From assembly GCF_042648805.1 (NCBI RefSeq), contig NZ_JBHRXZ010000002.1, forward strand, positions 124,001 to 188,000: 64,000 nucleotides of DNA, read 5' to 3'. Position numbers and translations under genes: made by a program. Origin of the DNA: Azomonas tarimensis. Its GTDB lineage: Bacteria > Pseudomonadota > Gammaproteobacteria > Pseudomonadales > Pseudomonadaceae. The notes below the pieces were generated by a model that was not told the DNA's origin, made no database searches, and saw only the letters and a list, made by a program, of their open reading frames with translations. Positions within the stretch are counted from its first letter, which is position 1. Each line of letters opens with the position of its first letter. Positions 14,583-23,721 of the stretch are shown piece by piece.

Positions 14583-14951
14583 TCAGGCGCCGCCGGGCTC
14601 CCCGGTGAACTCCACCAACAGATCCTCGTCAGTGACGATGGTCTGGCACGCCAGACGATAGGTCGGCGGGATATCACGCACGGCGGCCCGCTCCTCCTCG
14701 GACTTGGGCAGTTTGCCCACGGACTTCAGAACGTTGCGCTCCTTGTCGGTCAGCATCATGCCCTTGATCCGCTCGCCATCAAGATGGGTGATCTTCACCA
14801 GGCAAGACCCGCACTCGCCATCCTGGCACTCGAAGGGGATCTTGATCCCGTTTTCCTTGGCCACACCGAGCAGGGTGGAGCGCTTGCCGGCGACAGCCTG
14901 GACCTTCTTGTTGTGCGCCATCAGCGGCGACGAAAAATAAACAGTAGCCAT
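14583..14951 (-). CDS. fesII: Shethna FeSII-type [2Fe-2S] ferredoxin (nitrogenase-protective)
   Basis: This protein has 122 residues, exactly the length I remember for Azotobacter vinelandii FeSII, and to my recollection differs from it at only a few positions. Cluster cysteines are C42, C47, C50 and C102 ([10 protein letters not shown] and RLACQT). FeSII binds nitrogenase component proteins when oxidised and holds them in an inactive, oxygen-tolerant complex. The lysine pair reported to matter for that binding is present (HNKK, residues 15-16 counting Met1). The start at 14951 (MATVYFSS) has GGAG nine bases upstream; the ATG at 14972 would add seven unrelated residues. It is monocistronic, converging on the NifX-like pair. 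Confidence 0.85.
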   Translation of the reverse strand: MATVYFSSPLMAHNKKVQAVAGKRSTLLGVAKENGIKIPFECQDGECGSCLVKITHLDGERIKGMMLTDKERNVLKSVGKLPKSEEERAAVRDIPPTYRLACQTIVTDEDLLVEFTGEPGGA

Positions 14952-15107
14952 AGCGACGTTCTCCATGTTCATCAGGCCATGCAGTCACCTTGCTGCCTGG
15001 CATAGCCACTGAACACCATGCCGGCCACTTTAGCCATACATTTATTGTGGTTATAGCCTAAGGTATGAACCCTCCGACGCCAAAGCCCGAACCAGGCCCT
15101 GAAAGCA

Positions 15108-15135
15108 AAAAGCCCTGGCATAAGCTAGGGCTTTT
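15108..15135 (-). terminator. Rho-independent terminator of guaA
   Basis: AAAAGCCCT pairs with AGGGCTTTT. On the reverse strand the stem runs into TTTTTGCTTT, 16 bases after the guaA stop. It also insulates the fesII promoter region. Confidence 0.82.
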
Positions 15136-15150
15136 CAGGTCAACGTGGGA

Positions 15151-16731
15151 TCACTCCCACTCGATGGTCGCCGGCGGCTTGCTCGACACGTCGTAGGTGA
15201 CGCGCGAGATGCCTTCGATCTCGTTGATGATGCGGTTGGAGACTTTCTCCAGCAGCTCATAAGGCAGGTGCGCCCAGCGCGCGGTCATGAAGTCGATGGT
15301 TTCCACCGCACGCAGCGCGACGACCCAGGCGTAACGGCGACCGTCGCCGACCACACCCACGGATTTGACCGGCTGGAACACCACGAAAGCCTGGCTGACC
15401 TTGTGGTACCAGTCGGCCTTGCGCAGTTCGCTGATGAAGATGTCGTCGGCCCGGCGCAGCAGGTCGGCGTACTCCTTCTTGACCTCGCCAAGGATTCGCA
15501 CGCCCAGGCCCGGACCCGGGAAGGGGTGGCGGTAGACCATGTCGTAAGGCAGGCCCAGCTCCAGGCCGATCTTGCGCACTTCATCCTTGAACAGCTCGCG
15601 CAGCGGCTCGACCAGCTTGAGGTTCATCTCCTCCGGCAGTCCTCCCACGTTGTGGTGGGACTTGATCACGTGGGCCTTGCCGTTTTTGGTGCCGGCCGAC
15701 TCGATCACGTCCGGGTAGATGGTGCCCTGGGCCAGGAACCTGATGTTGGTCAGCCGGCTGGCCTGTGCATCGAACACGTCGATGAAGGTGCGGCCGATGA
15801 TCTTGCGCTTCTTCTCCGGGTCCGCCTCGCCTTCCAGATTGCCGAGGAACTGAGCCTCGGCGTCGGCGCGGATCACCTTGACGCCCATGTTCTCGGCGAA
15901 CATGGCCATCACCTGGTCGCCTTCGTGCAGACGCAGCAGGCCATTGTCGACGAACACGCAAGTCAGTTGGTCGCCGATGGCCTTGTGCAGCAGCGCTGCC
16001 ACCACCGAGGAATCCACCCCGCCGGAGAGGCCGAGCAGCACGTTGTCGCTTCCCACCTGGGCACGGACCTGCTCGACCAGATCCTCGACGATGTTGGAGG
16101 GCGTCCACAGCGCCTCGCAGCCACAGATCTCCAGCAGGAAACGCGACAGGATGCGACCGCCCTGGCGGGTGTGGGTCACTTCCGGGTGGAACTGCACGCC
16201 GTAGTAATGCCGGCCCTCGTCGCCCATTGCCGCGATCGGGCAACTCGGGGTGCTGGCGATGATGTGGAAGCCTTCCGGCAGCTGGGTGACCTTGTCACCG
16301 TGGCTCATCCAGACGTCGAGGCCGAACACGCCATCGTCGTCCATGTGGTCTTCGATGCCGTCGAACAGGCGCGACTTGCCCACCAGATCGACACGGGCAT
16401 AACCGAACTCACGGACGCTTGAGCCTTCCACGCGGCCGCCCAGTTGCTCGGACATGGTCTGCATGCCGTAGCAGATCCCCAGCAGCGGCACGCCAAGCTC
16501 GAACACCGCCTGCGGCGCCCTCGGACTGCCCTCGGCATGCACCGATTCAGGCCCGCCGGCGAGGATGATGCCGCGCGGCGCGAAGGCGCGAATGTCCTCG
16601 TCGCTCATGTCGAACGGGTGCAGCTCGCAATAGACGCCGAGCTCACGCACACGCCGGGCGATCAGTTGAGTGTACTGGGAACCGAAATCCAGGATGAGGA
16701 TGCGGTGGGCGTGGATGTCATGGGTGGCCAT
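15151..16731 (-). CDS. guaA: GMP synthase (glutamine-hydrolysing)
   Basis: This 526-residue enzyme converts XMP to GMP with ATP and glutamine. The class I amidotransferase domain fills the first ~200 residues: [13 protein letters not shown], the nucleophile cysteine in LLGICYGMQ, and the HPEV histidine. The PP-loop ATP pyrophosphatase motif LSGGVDSSV comes next, and the C-terminal dimerisation domain ends in IEWE. The start at 16731 ([10 protein letters not shown]) matches Pseudomonas GuaA; the eleven residues before it are not conserved. It lies downstream of guaB on the same strand with 124 bases between, carrying repeats. Confidence 0.96.
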   Translation of the reverse strand: MATHDIHAHRILILDFGSQYTQLIARRVRELGVYCELHPFDMSDEDIRAFAPRGIILAGGPESVHAEGSPRAPQAVFELGVPLLGICYGMQTMSEQLGGRVEGSSVREFGYARVDLVGKSRLFDGIEDHMDDDGVFGLDVWMSHGDKVTQLPEGFHIIASTPSCPIAAMGDEGRHYYGVQFHPEVTHTRQGGRILSRFLLEICGCEALWTPSNIVEDLVEQVRAQVGSDNVLLGLSGGVDSSVVAALLHKAIGDQLTCVFVDNGLLRLHEGDQVMAMFAENMGVKVIRADAEAQFLGNLEGEADPEKKRKIIGRTFIDVFDAQASRLTNIRFLAQGTIYPDVIESAGTKNGKAHVIKSHHNVGGLPEEMNLKLVEPLRELFKDEVRKIGLELGLPYDMVYRHPFPGPGLGVRILGEVKKEYADLLRRADDIFISELRKADWYHKVSQAFVVFQPVKSVGVVGDGRRYAWVVALRAVETIDFMTARWAHLPYELLEKVSNRIINEIEGISRVTYDVSSKPPATIEWE

Positions 16732-16760
16732 GTGCGGGCTCTCGATGAAGAAGTTGAGCC

Positions 16761-16836
16761 GCAAGCTTCAAGTTGCAAGCCGCAAACAGAAGCGGCCCAT
16801 ACTTGTAGCTTGAGGCTTGAGGCTTGAGGCTTGAGG
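16761..16836. repeat. Intergenic repeats between guaB and guaA
   Basis: CTTGAGG occurs four times in direct tandem (16809-16836). About 40 bases away is GCAAGCTTCAAGTTGCAAGC (16761-16780), a quasi-palindromic element of the GCTTGCAGCTTGAAGC kind that is scattered between Pseudomonas genes. A related inverted pair occurs at 23635-23710. They could form secondary structure in the guaB-guaA transcript. Confidence 0.6.
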
Positions 16837-16855
16837 CTAGTTGGCTGAGCAAGGC

Positions 16856-18427
<1,572 letters not shown>

Positions 18428-18504
18428 TTAACCGGAGAGCATGGCATTGGTTCCATTCACCGGACGGGCTGTGGTTCCGCCTCGCCAGGCCGTATCATGT
18501 CGAA

Positions 18505-19881
18505 ATGCTAAAAGACCCCTTCGAACGCCTAGCCTTGGATCGCGAAATCCTTACCGTCAGTCAGCTCAATGGCCGCGCACGCATGCTCCTCGAGGATGTG
18601 TTCGCTCAGATCTGGGTCGAAGGGGAGATTTCCAACCTGGCCCGCCCTGCTTCGGGGCATGTCTATTTCACCCTTAAGGACAGCAGTGCCCAGGTGCGCT
18701 GCGCGCTGTTCCGGCAGAGTGCCCAGCGGGTACGGCAGGCCCTGCGGGACGGGCTTGCGGTGAAGGTGCGCGGCAAGGTCTCGCTGTTCGAGGGCCGCGG
18801 CGACTACCAGTTGATCCTCGACAGCGTCGAGCCCGCCGGCGATGGTGCCCTGCGCCTGGCCTTCGAGGCACTGAAGGAACGCCTCGGCGCCGAGGGCCTG
18901 TTCGCCGCCGAGGGCAAACGCGCCCTGCCCGCCCATCCCCGGCGTATCGGTATCGTCAGCTCACCCACTGGCGCGGTTATCCGCGACATCGTCAGCGTGT
19001 TTGGCCGACGCGCACCACAAGTCGAGCTGACCCTCGTGCCCACGGCCGTGCAGGGGCGTGACGCCACCGCGCAGATCGTCCGAGCCCTGCAACTGGCCGA
19101 CGTCCAGGGGTTCGACGCGCTGATTCTGGCCCGCGGCGGCGGCTCGCTCGAGGACCTCTGGTGCTTCAACGAGGAGGCCGTGGCCCGGGCCGTGGCCGGC
19201 TGCCAGACGCCCATCGTCTGCGCAGTGGGCCACGAGACGGACGTCTCCATCGCCGACTTTGTCGCTGACGTGCGGGCACCGACCCCCTCCGCCGCCGCCG
19301 AGCTCCTGGCACCCCATAGCGGCGATCTCGAACTGCGCCTGGAGGTCCTGCGCCGGCGCCTGCTTCATTGTGCGCGAGAGCGATTGAAGCGCGAACAGCT
19401 GCGGCTGGACGGCCTCACCCGGCGCCTGCGTCATCCGGGCGAGCGCCTGCAACAGCAGGCCCAGCGGGTGGACGACCTGGAACAGCGGCTGCTGCGTGCG
19501 GTCGACCGGCGCCTGTGCGCCGGCCAGGAGCGCCTGGCTCGACTCGATACCCGGCTGGCAGCCCAGCACCCCGGTCGCGCGCTGAAACTGCTGGGGCAAC
19601 GCGTGGAACATCTGCAGGCGCGCTTGCCACGGGCGATGCGGGCACAGCTGGACGTACGCCAGCAGCGGCTACAAGGCCTCGCCCAGACCCTGCAGGTGGT
19701 CAGCCCACTGGCAACCCTCGGCCGCGGCTACAGCATCCTGCTGGATGACCGGGGCCAGGCGATCCGCAGTCCCGGGCAGGTCCGTCCCGGACAGCACCTC
19801 AGGGCGCTGCTCGGCGAAGGCGAACTGGCACTGCGGGTCGAAGCCCCCGAGCGAGAGCCCGCTACCCTTCCGCTTCTTTAG
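18505..19881 (+). CDS. xseA: Exodeoxyribonuclease VII large subunit
   Basis: This 458-residue subunit joins XseB to degrade single-stranded DNA from both ends. The N-terminal OB-fold (WVEGEISNLARPASGHVYFTL, written here in two parts: WVEGEISN and ARPASGHVYFTLKD) and the catalytic core (SSPTGAVIRDI, LARGGGSLEDLW, VGHETDVSIADFVAD, RAPTPSAAAEL) are intact. A long coiled coil follows from about 300 to 400. The start at 18505 (MLKDPFERLALD) corresponds to the family N-terminus; upstream codons in frame do not. The small subunit gene is not in the window. It is followed by the channel gene after 18 bases. Confidence 0.95.
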   Translation: MLKDPFERLALDREILTVSQLNGRARMLLEDVFAQIWVEGEISNLARPASGHVYFTLKDSSAQVRCALFRQSAQRVRQALRDGLAVKVRGKVSLFEGRGDYQLILDSVEPAGDGALRLAFEALKERLGAEGLFAAEGKRALPAHPRRIGIVSSPTGAVIRDIVSVFGRRAPQVELTLVPTAVQGRDATAQIVRALQLADVQGFDALILARGGGSLEDLWCFNEEAVARAVAGCQTPIVCAVGHETDVSIADFVADVRAPTPSAAAELLAPHSGDLELRLEVLRRRLLHCARERLKREQLRLDGLTRRLRHPGERLQQQAQRVDDLEQRLLRAVDRRLCAGQERLARLDTRLAAQHPGRALKLLGQRVEHLQARLPRAMRAQLDVRQQRLQGLAQTLQVVSPLATLGRGYSILLDDRGQAIRSPGQVRPGQHLRALLGEGELALRVEAPEREPATLPLL

Positions 19882-19899
19882 GCCTGTGCAAGGACTGCC

Positions 19900-21144
19900 A
19901 TGAGCGAACACTACGCAACGACCCTGGAATGGCTGCACAGCTATCCCGGCCTGCATACCCTCCTCAGCGCCACCCTGCTGGTGCTGGTCGCCTGGACCGG
20001 CAACTGGCTGGTCAAGCGGGTGCTGGTGCAGGGGCTCTATCGCTTGCTGCGGGCCACGTCGCTGGGCCAGGACAAGGCCCTGGGCGACTCGCACATCATC
20101 AGGCGCCTGGCCAATATCGTTCCGGCCTTGATCCTTTCGGCCGGCGTAGGGCTGGTGCCTGGTCTGCCGGATGCCGCAGTGACCGTGGTGCGCAATGTCT
20201 GCAGCGCCTTCGTGGTGCTGACCATCGCGCTCGCCATCGGCGGCCTGCTGTCTCTACTCAATGCGCTCTATCAACGCCGCCCCGACGCCCATATGAAGCC
20301 GATCAAGGGCTATGTCCAGGTGGCCCAGATCATCGTCTACGCCGTCGCCACGGTATTGGTGATCGCCACCCTGATCGACCGCTCGCCCCTGATTCTGCTT
20401 TCCGGGCTCGGCGCCATGGCCGCGGTGCTGTTGCTGATTTTCCAGGACACCCTGCTGTCGCTGGTGGCCAGCGTACAGATCGCTTCCAACGACATCCTGC
20501 GGGTCGGCGACTGGGTGGAGATGCCACAACTGAACGCCGACGGCGATGTGATCGATATCGCCCTGCACACGGTGAAGGTGCAGAACTGGGACAAGACCAT
20601 CACGACCATCCCCACCAAGCGCTTCATCACCGACCCGTTCAAGAACTGGCGCGGCATGCGGGAATCCGGCGGCCGACGGATCAAGCGCAGTCTGCTGCTG
20701 GATCAGCAGAGCGTTCACTTTCTTACCCAGGAGGAATGCCAGCGACTGCACCGTTTCAGCCTGCTGCAGGGATACCTGGATGAAAAGCAGAGGGAAGTGG
20801 ACGATTGGAACCGCAACCTGAAAGAGCAGGGCCTGGAGCCGGTGAACACCCGTCGCATCACCAACCTGGGCTCGTTCCGTGCCTATGTGGAGCGCTATCT
20901 GCGCAGCCATCCACGGGTCCATCAGGGAATGATCCTCATAGTCCGCCAGCTGACGCCGACCGCCAACGGCCTGCCGCTCGAGATCTACTGTTTTACCAAC
21001 ACCATCGCCTGGGTTCAGTACGAGGGTATCCAGTCGGACATCTTCGACCATCTGCTGGCGATCCTGCCGGAATTCGGCCTGCAGGCTTTTCAACATCCCT
21101 CGGGCCAGGATCTGCGCCAGGTCCGGCTTGGCGCCCCGAGCTGA
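19900..21144 (+). CDS. MscS-family mechanosensitive channel (YbdG-like)
   Basis: This 414-residue membrane protein has about five helices in the first 190 residues, then the MscS beta domain. The pore-lining helix region is LIFQDTLLSLVASVQIASNDILRVGDWVEM in three parts: LIFQDTLLSLVASV, QIASND and ILRVGDWVEM. The next parts, TVKVQNWDKTITTIPTKRF and a long soluble C-terminal domain, match E. coli YbdG (MscM), a low-conductance channel relieving osmotic stress at the inner membrane. It starts 18 bases after xseA and is probably co-transcribed with it. Channel activity is not proven from sequence. Confidence 0.88.
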   Translation: MSEHYATTLEWLHSYPGLHTLLSATLLVLVAWTGNWLVKRVLVQGLYRLLRATSLGQDKALGDSHIIRRLANIVPALILSAGVGLVPGLPDAAVTVVRNVCSAFVVLTIALAIGGLLSLLNALYQRRPDAHMKPIKGYVQVAQIIVYAVATVLVIATLIDRSPLILLSGLGAMAAVLLLIFQDTLLSLVASVQIASNDILRVGDWVEMPQLNADGDVIDIALHTVKVQNWDKTITTIPTKRFITDPFKNWRGMRESGGRRIKRSLLLDQQSVHFLTQEECQRLHRFSLLQGYLDEKQREVDDWNRNLKEQGLEPVNTRRITNLGSFRAYVERYLRSHPRVHQGMILIVRQLTPTANGLPLEIYCFTNTIAWVQYEGIQSDIFDHLLAILPEFGLQAFQHPSGQDLRQVRLGAPS

Positions 21145-21193
21145 TTTCAGCCGCCCCGGCTGTTAGCTTTACGACAAGGAATGGCGGGTGCGA

Positions 21194-21601
21194 TCAGCCG
21201 TCGAGGTGGTAGGAACCGACGTCGATCATGGCTTCGAGGATCGAGCGCAAGCGGACCGGCGTGATCACGCAACCGGCCGCCTCACCGCGAGGCATGATCT
21301 CGATCAGCGCACCAGGGCTGACCTGTTCGGCGAGCATGATCTCGAGGTAATGGTCCAGCGACACCGATGAGGGCACGCAGTCCTGCCACTGCTCGAGCGC
21401 AGCCTCACTGGCAAAGCGTCTGTAGGGCCAGACCGGCAGATAGATAGTGCCTCCCAGCGAACGCTCGAAGGGCCGCATCGGGTTTTTCAGGAACCAGACT
21501 TCATCGGTCTCGAAAACCCGGGTCAGGAAGTAATCGAGCCGCTCCCCGTCGCTCATTCTCGGTACGGCGGCATACTCGCTTTCGGTGGGGGTATAACGCA
21601 T
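21194..21601 (-). CDS. DUF2750-like protein, 135 aa
   Basis: This small soluble protein shows the DUF2750 pattern: DGERLDYFLTRVFETDEVWFL, here read as GERLDYFLTRVF and DEVWFL, with WPYRRFASEA further on. Function is unknown. The ATG at 21601 was chosen over 21859 because GAGGAG lies seven bases upstream, and the 86 residues before it are low-complexity and non-conserved. It converges on the channel gene. It has no signal peptide, membrane helix or cysteine cluster. Confidence 0.75.
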   Translation of the reverse strand: MRYTPTESEYAAVPRMSDGERLDYFLTRVFETDEVWFLKNPMRPFERSLGGTIYLPVWPYRRFASEAALEQWQDCVPSSVSLDHYLEIMLAEQVSPGALIEIMPRGEAAGCVITPVRLRSILEAMIDVGSYHLDG

Positions 21602-21831
21602 GCATCTCTCCTCTTGTGCCCCGATGAGGGCCTCGGTACCGGCTGAACGATTTCGCCAGAACTGAAATATTGCAAGAAGTGCTCCAGCCGCCTGATCGAT
21701 AAGCCGGGCCGTTACCAGATCGGATGGCGACCTGGTTACCTCTGGTAATCTGCTCTGGCCAGGCGCTGGCCGCACGCGCTGTACCGCGCTACCTTGGTCG
21801 CCTGCGCCTGCCACACGCCCGAGGAGCGTCC

Positions 21832-22653
21832 ATGCCGATCCTGTTGCTGATGTTGTCATTCATACTTGCCGTGCCGGCACAGGCCGAAGGCTTCCTCTCC
21901 CGCCTGCTGAACAAGCCAGTGCCGGGCGGCGTGGCAGTGGTAGCCCTGGGTAATGGCCCCGAAGCCCCAAGGGTTCGCTATCAGGACAGGCCGGTGCTGG
22001 TGGTGCGAGAGGACGGCCAGCGCTGGATAGCGGTTGTCGGCGTTCCATTGAATACGCCGGCCGGCACCCAGCGACTCGAGGTGGAGGGTCGACCCGTCGC
22101 TTTCGAAGTGCAGCCTCGGGAGTATCAGGCCCAGCACATCACGCTGAAGAACCAGCGTCAGGTGACCCCCAACCCGGACGACCTGAAACGCATCAGACGC
22201 GAACTGGCCGAGCAGACCCAGGCCTATCGACGCTTCAGCCCGACCCAGCCCAGCAACCTCTACTTTGACCGGCCGGTGGATGGCCGGCTGTCCAGCCCCT
22301 TCGGTCTGCGCCGCTTCTTCAATGGCGAAGAGCGCAACCCGCACTCCGGCCTGGACTTCGCGGTGTCCACCGGCACCCCCATCAAGGCACCGGCCGCGGG
22401 TGAGGTCACCCTGGTGGGTGATTACTTCTTCAATGGCAAGACCGTGTTCGTCGACCATGGCCAGGGCCTGATCAGCATGTTTTGTCACCTGTCGGCGTTC
22501 GACGTGAAAGTCGGCGACCGGGTCGAGCGCGGCGGCGTGGTCGGCAAGGTGGGTGCCACAGGCCGTGCCACCGGCCCACACCTGCATTGGAACGTCAGCC
22601 TCAACGATGTACGGGTCGATCCGGCGATCTTTATTGGAGCCTTCAGCCCCTGA
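21832..22653 (+). CDS. M23 (LytM-type) peptidase, exported
   Basis: This 273-residue protein has a signal peptide (MPILLLMLSFILAVPAQA), so it acts in the periplasm. The LytM domain occupies the C-terminal half. It has zinc-binding HSGLD (HxxxD) and HLHW (HxH), and the characteristic GxPIKAPAAGEV strand. Such enzymes cut peptide cross-links in peptidoglycan, or activate amidases when degenerate; here the zinc ligands are present, so activity is likely. GAGGAG precedes the ATG by five bases. It corresponds in place and size to PA3787 of P. aeruginosa. cheV follows after 82 bases. Confidence 0.88.
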   Translation: MPILLLMLSFILAVPAQAEGFLSRLLNKPVPGGVAVVALGNGPEAPRVRYQDRPVLVVREDGQRWIAVVGVPLNTPAGTQRLEVEGRPVAFEVQPREYQAQHITLKNQRQVTPNPDDLKRIRRELAEQTQAYRRFSPTQPSNLYFDRPVDGRLSSPFGLRRFFNGEERNPHSGLDFAVSTGTPIKAPAAGEVTLVGDYFFNGKTVFVDHGQGLISMFCHLSAFDVKVGDRVERGGVVGKVGATGRATGPHLHWNVSLNDVRVDPAIFIGAFSP

Positions 22654-22735
22654 ACGCTATTGTTCTGTCGCCAATGGCCGATACGCTTGCACGACCGGCT
22701 CAGAAGCCCTTGCAACATCGACGTAGGAAGCGCAC

Positions 22736-23635
22736 ATGTCCAGTCCAGCCGCTGTGGCCGCAAACGATACCCTCTCCTTGCTGCTGTTCACCCTGAGAAG
22801 CGAGAAGCTGCTGGCGCTCAATTTGCTCAAGGTCAGCGAAATCATTCCCTGTCCGCCACTGACCCGCCTGCCTGAAGCGCACCCGCATGTGAAGGGCGTC
22901 GCCACGCTGCGCGGAGCGGCGCTGTCGGTGATCGACCTGAGCCGGGCGCTGGGCGAGCCCGCCCTCCAGAACCCCGACGGCGGCTGCCTGATCGTCACCG
23001 AGGTCAGCCGTTCGAAGCAGGGCCTGCAGGTCCAGGCGGTCAACCGCATCGTGCAGTGCCGCACTTCGGACATTCTTGCGCCGTCCTTTGGCACTCGAGG
23101 TCGTTCTTACGTCACCGGAACGGCTCAGGTGGATGGGCAACTGGTGCAGATTCTGGATATCGAAAAGATCATCCACGGCATCACCCCTGCGCCGATCGAG
23201 CCGGACGTGTCCGGGCTGGACATCGAGGAGGTGCAGCTGCTGTCGGAAACCCGCGCCCTGGTGGTGGACGACAGCCAGGTCGCCCTGCACCAGTCGGCAA
23301 ACACCCTGAAGCAGCTGGGCGTGGCCTATCACGCCGTACGGGGCGCGCGGGAAGCGATGGAGCGTCTGGAAGCGCTGCGGGGAACTCCCGATCAGATCAA
23401 TGTGGTGGTCTCGGACATCGAGATGCCGGAAATGGACGGCTACGCCCTTGCCCGCACCTTGCGCAACGACCCCCGCTATTCGGGGCTCTACGTCCTGCTG
23501 CACACCTCGCTGGATAGCACCATGAACATGGAGAAAGCCAAGGCCGCCGGTGCCAATGACATCCTAACCAAGTTCTCGCCACCGGAACTGGCCAAGTGCC
23601 TTGTCAGGGCGGCGAAGGCAATACATGGTCGTTGA
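22736..23635 (+). CDS. cheV: Chemotaxis coupling protein CheV
   Basis: This 299-residue protein has a CheW-like domain (about 10-160, with LRGAALSVIDLSRALG) and a C-terminal receiver domain (about 175-299). The receiver has the acidic pocket VVDDS and the phosphoacceptor in VVSDIEMPEMDG, followed by the conserved Thr/Ser and Lys region (LLHTSLDS, LTKF). CheV couples chemoreceptors to CheA and is thought to act in adaptation through its own phosphorylation. It is cytoplasmic. No other chemotaxis gene is adjacent, so it is an orphan coupling protein. Its stop codon adjoins an inverted repeat. Confidence 0.92.
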   Translation: MSSPAAVAANDTLSLLLFTLRSEKLLALNLLKVSEIIPCPPLTRLPEAHPHVKGVATLRGAALSVIDLSRALGEPALQNPDGGCLIVTEVSRSKQGLQVQAVNRIVQCRTSDILAPSFGTRGRSYVTGTAQVDGQLVQILDIEKIIHGITPAPIEPDVSGLDIEEVQLLSETRALVVDDSQVALHQSANTLKQLGVAYHAVRGAREAMERLEALRGTPDQINVVVSDIEMPEMDGYALARTLRNDPRYSGLYVLLHTSLDSTMNMEKAKAAGANDILTKFSPPELAKCLVRAAKAIHGR

Positions 23636-23710
23636 AGCTGCAAGCCTGAAGCACGACGCTACCTGGAATCGACTTCCATGATCCGTCCAGCGCCGGACAG
23701 CTTGCAGCTT
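23635..23710. repeat. Inverted repeat between cheV and oprC
   Basis: AAGCTGCAAGC (23635-23645) is repeated in inverted orientation as GCTTGCAGCTT (23700-23710) with 54 bases between. It lies between convergent genes and may serve as a long-stem terminator. The sequence is of the same kind as the element near 16761. Confidence 0.65.
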
Positions 23711-23721
23711 GGCATCTGTGG

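Noticed and set aside
14952..15107. NifA or sigma-54 site for fesII
   Set aside because: No TGT-N10-ACA in the leader; the GG/GC pairs present had wrong spacing or poor flanks.
16809..16836. CRISPR-like array
   Set aside because: Direct 7-base tandem repeats without spacers and without cas genes; not a CRISPR.
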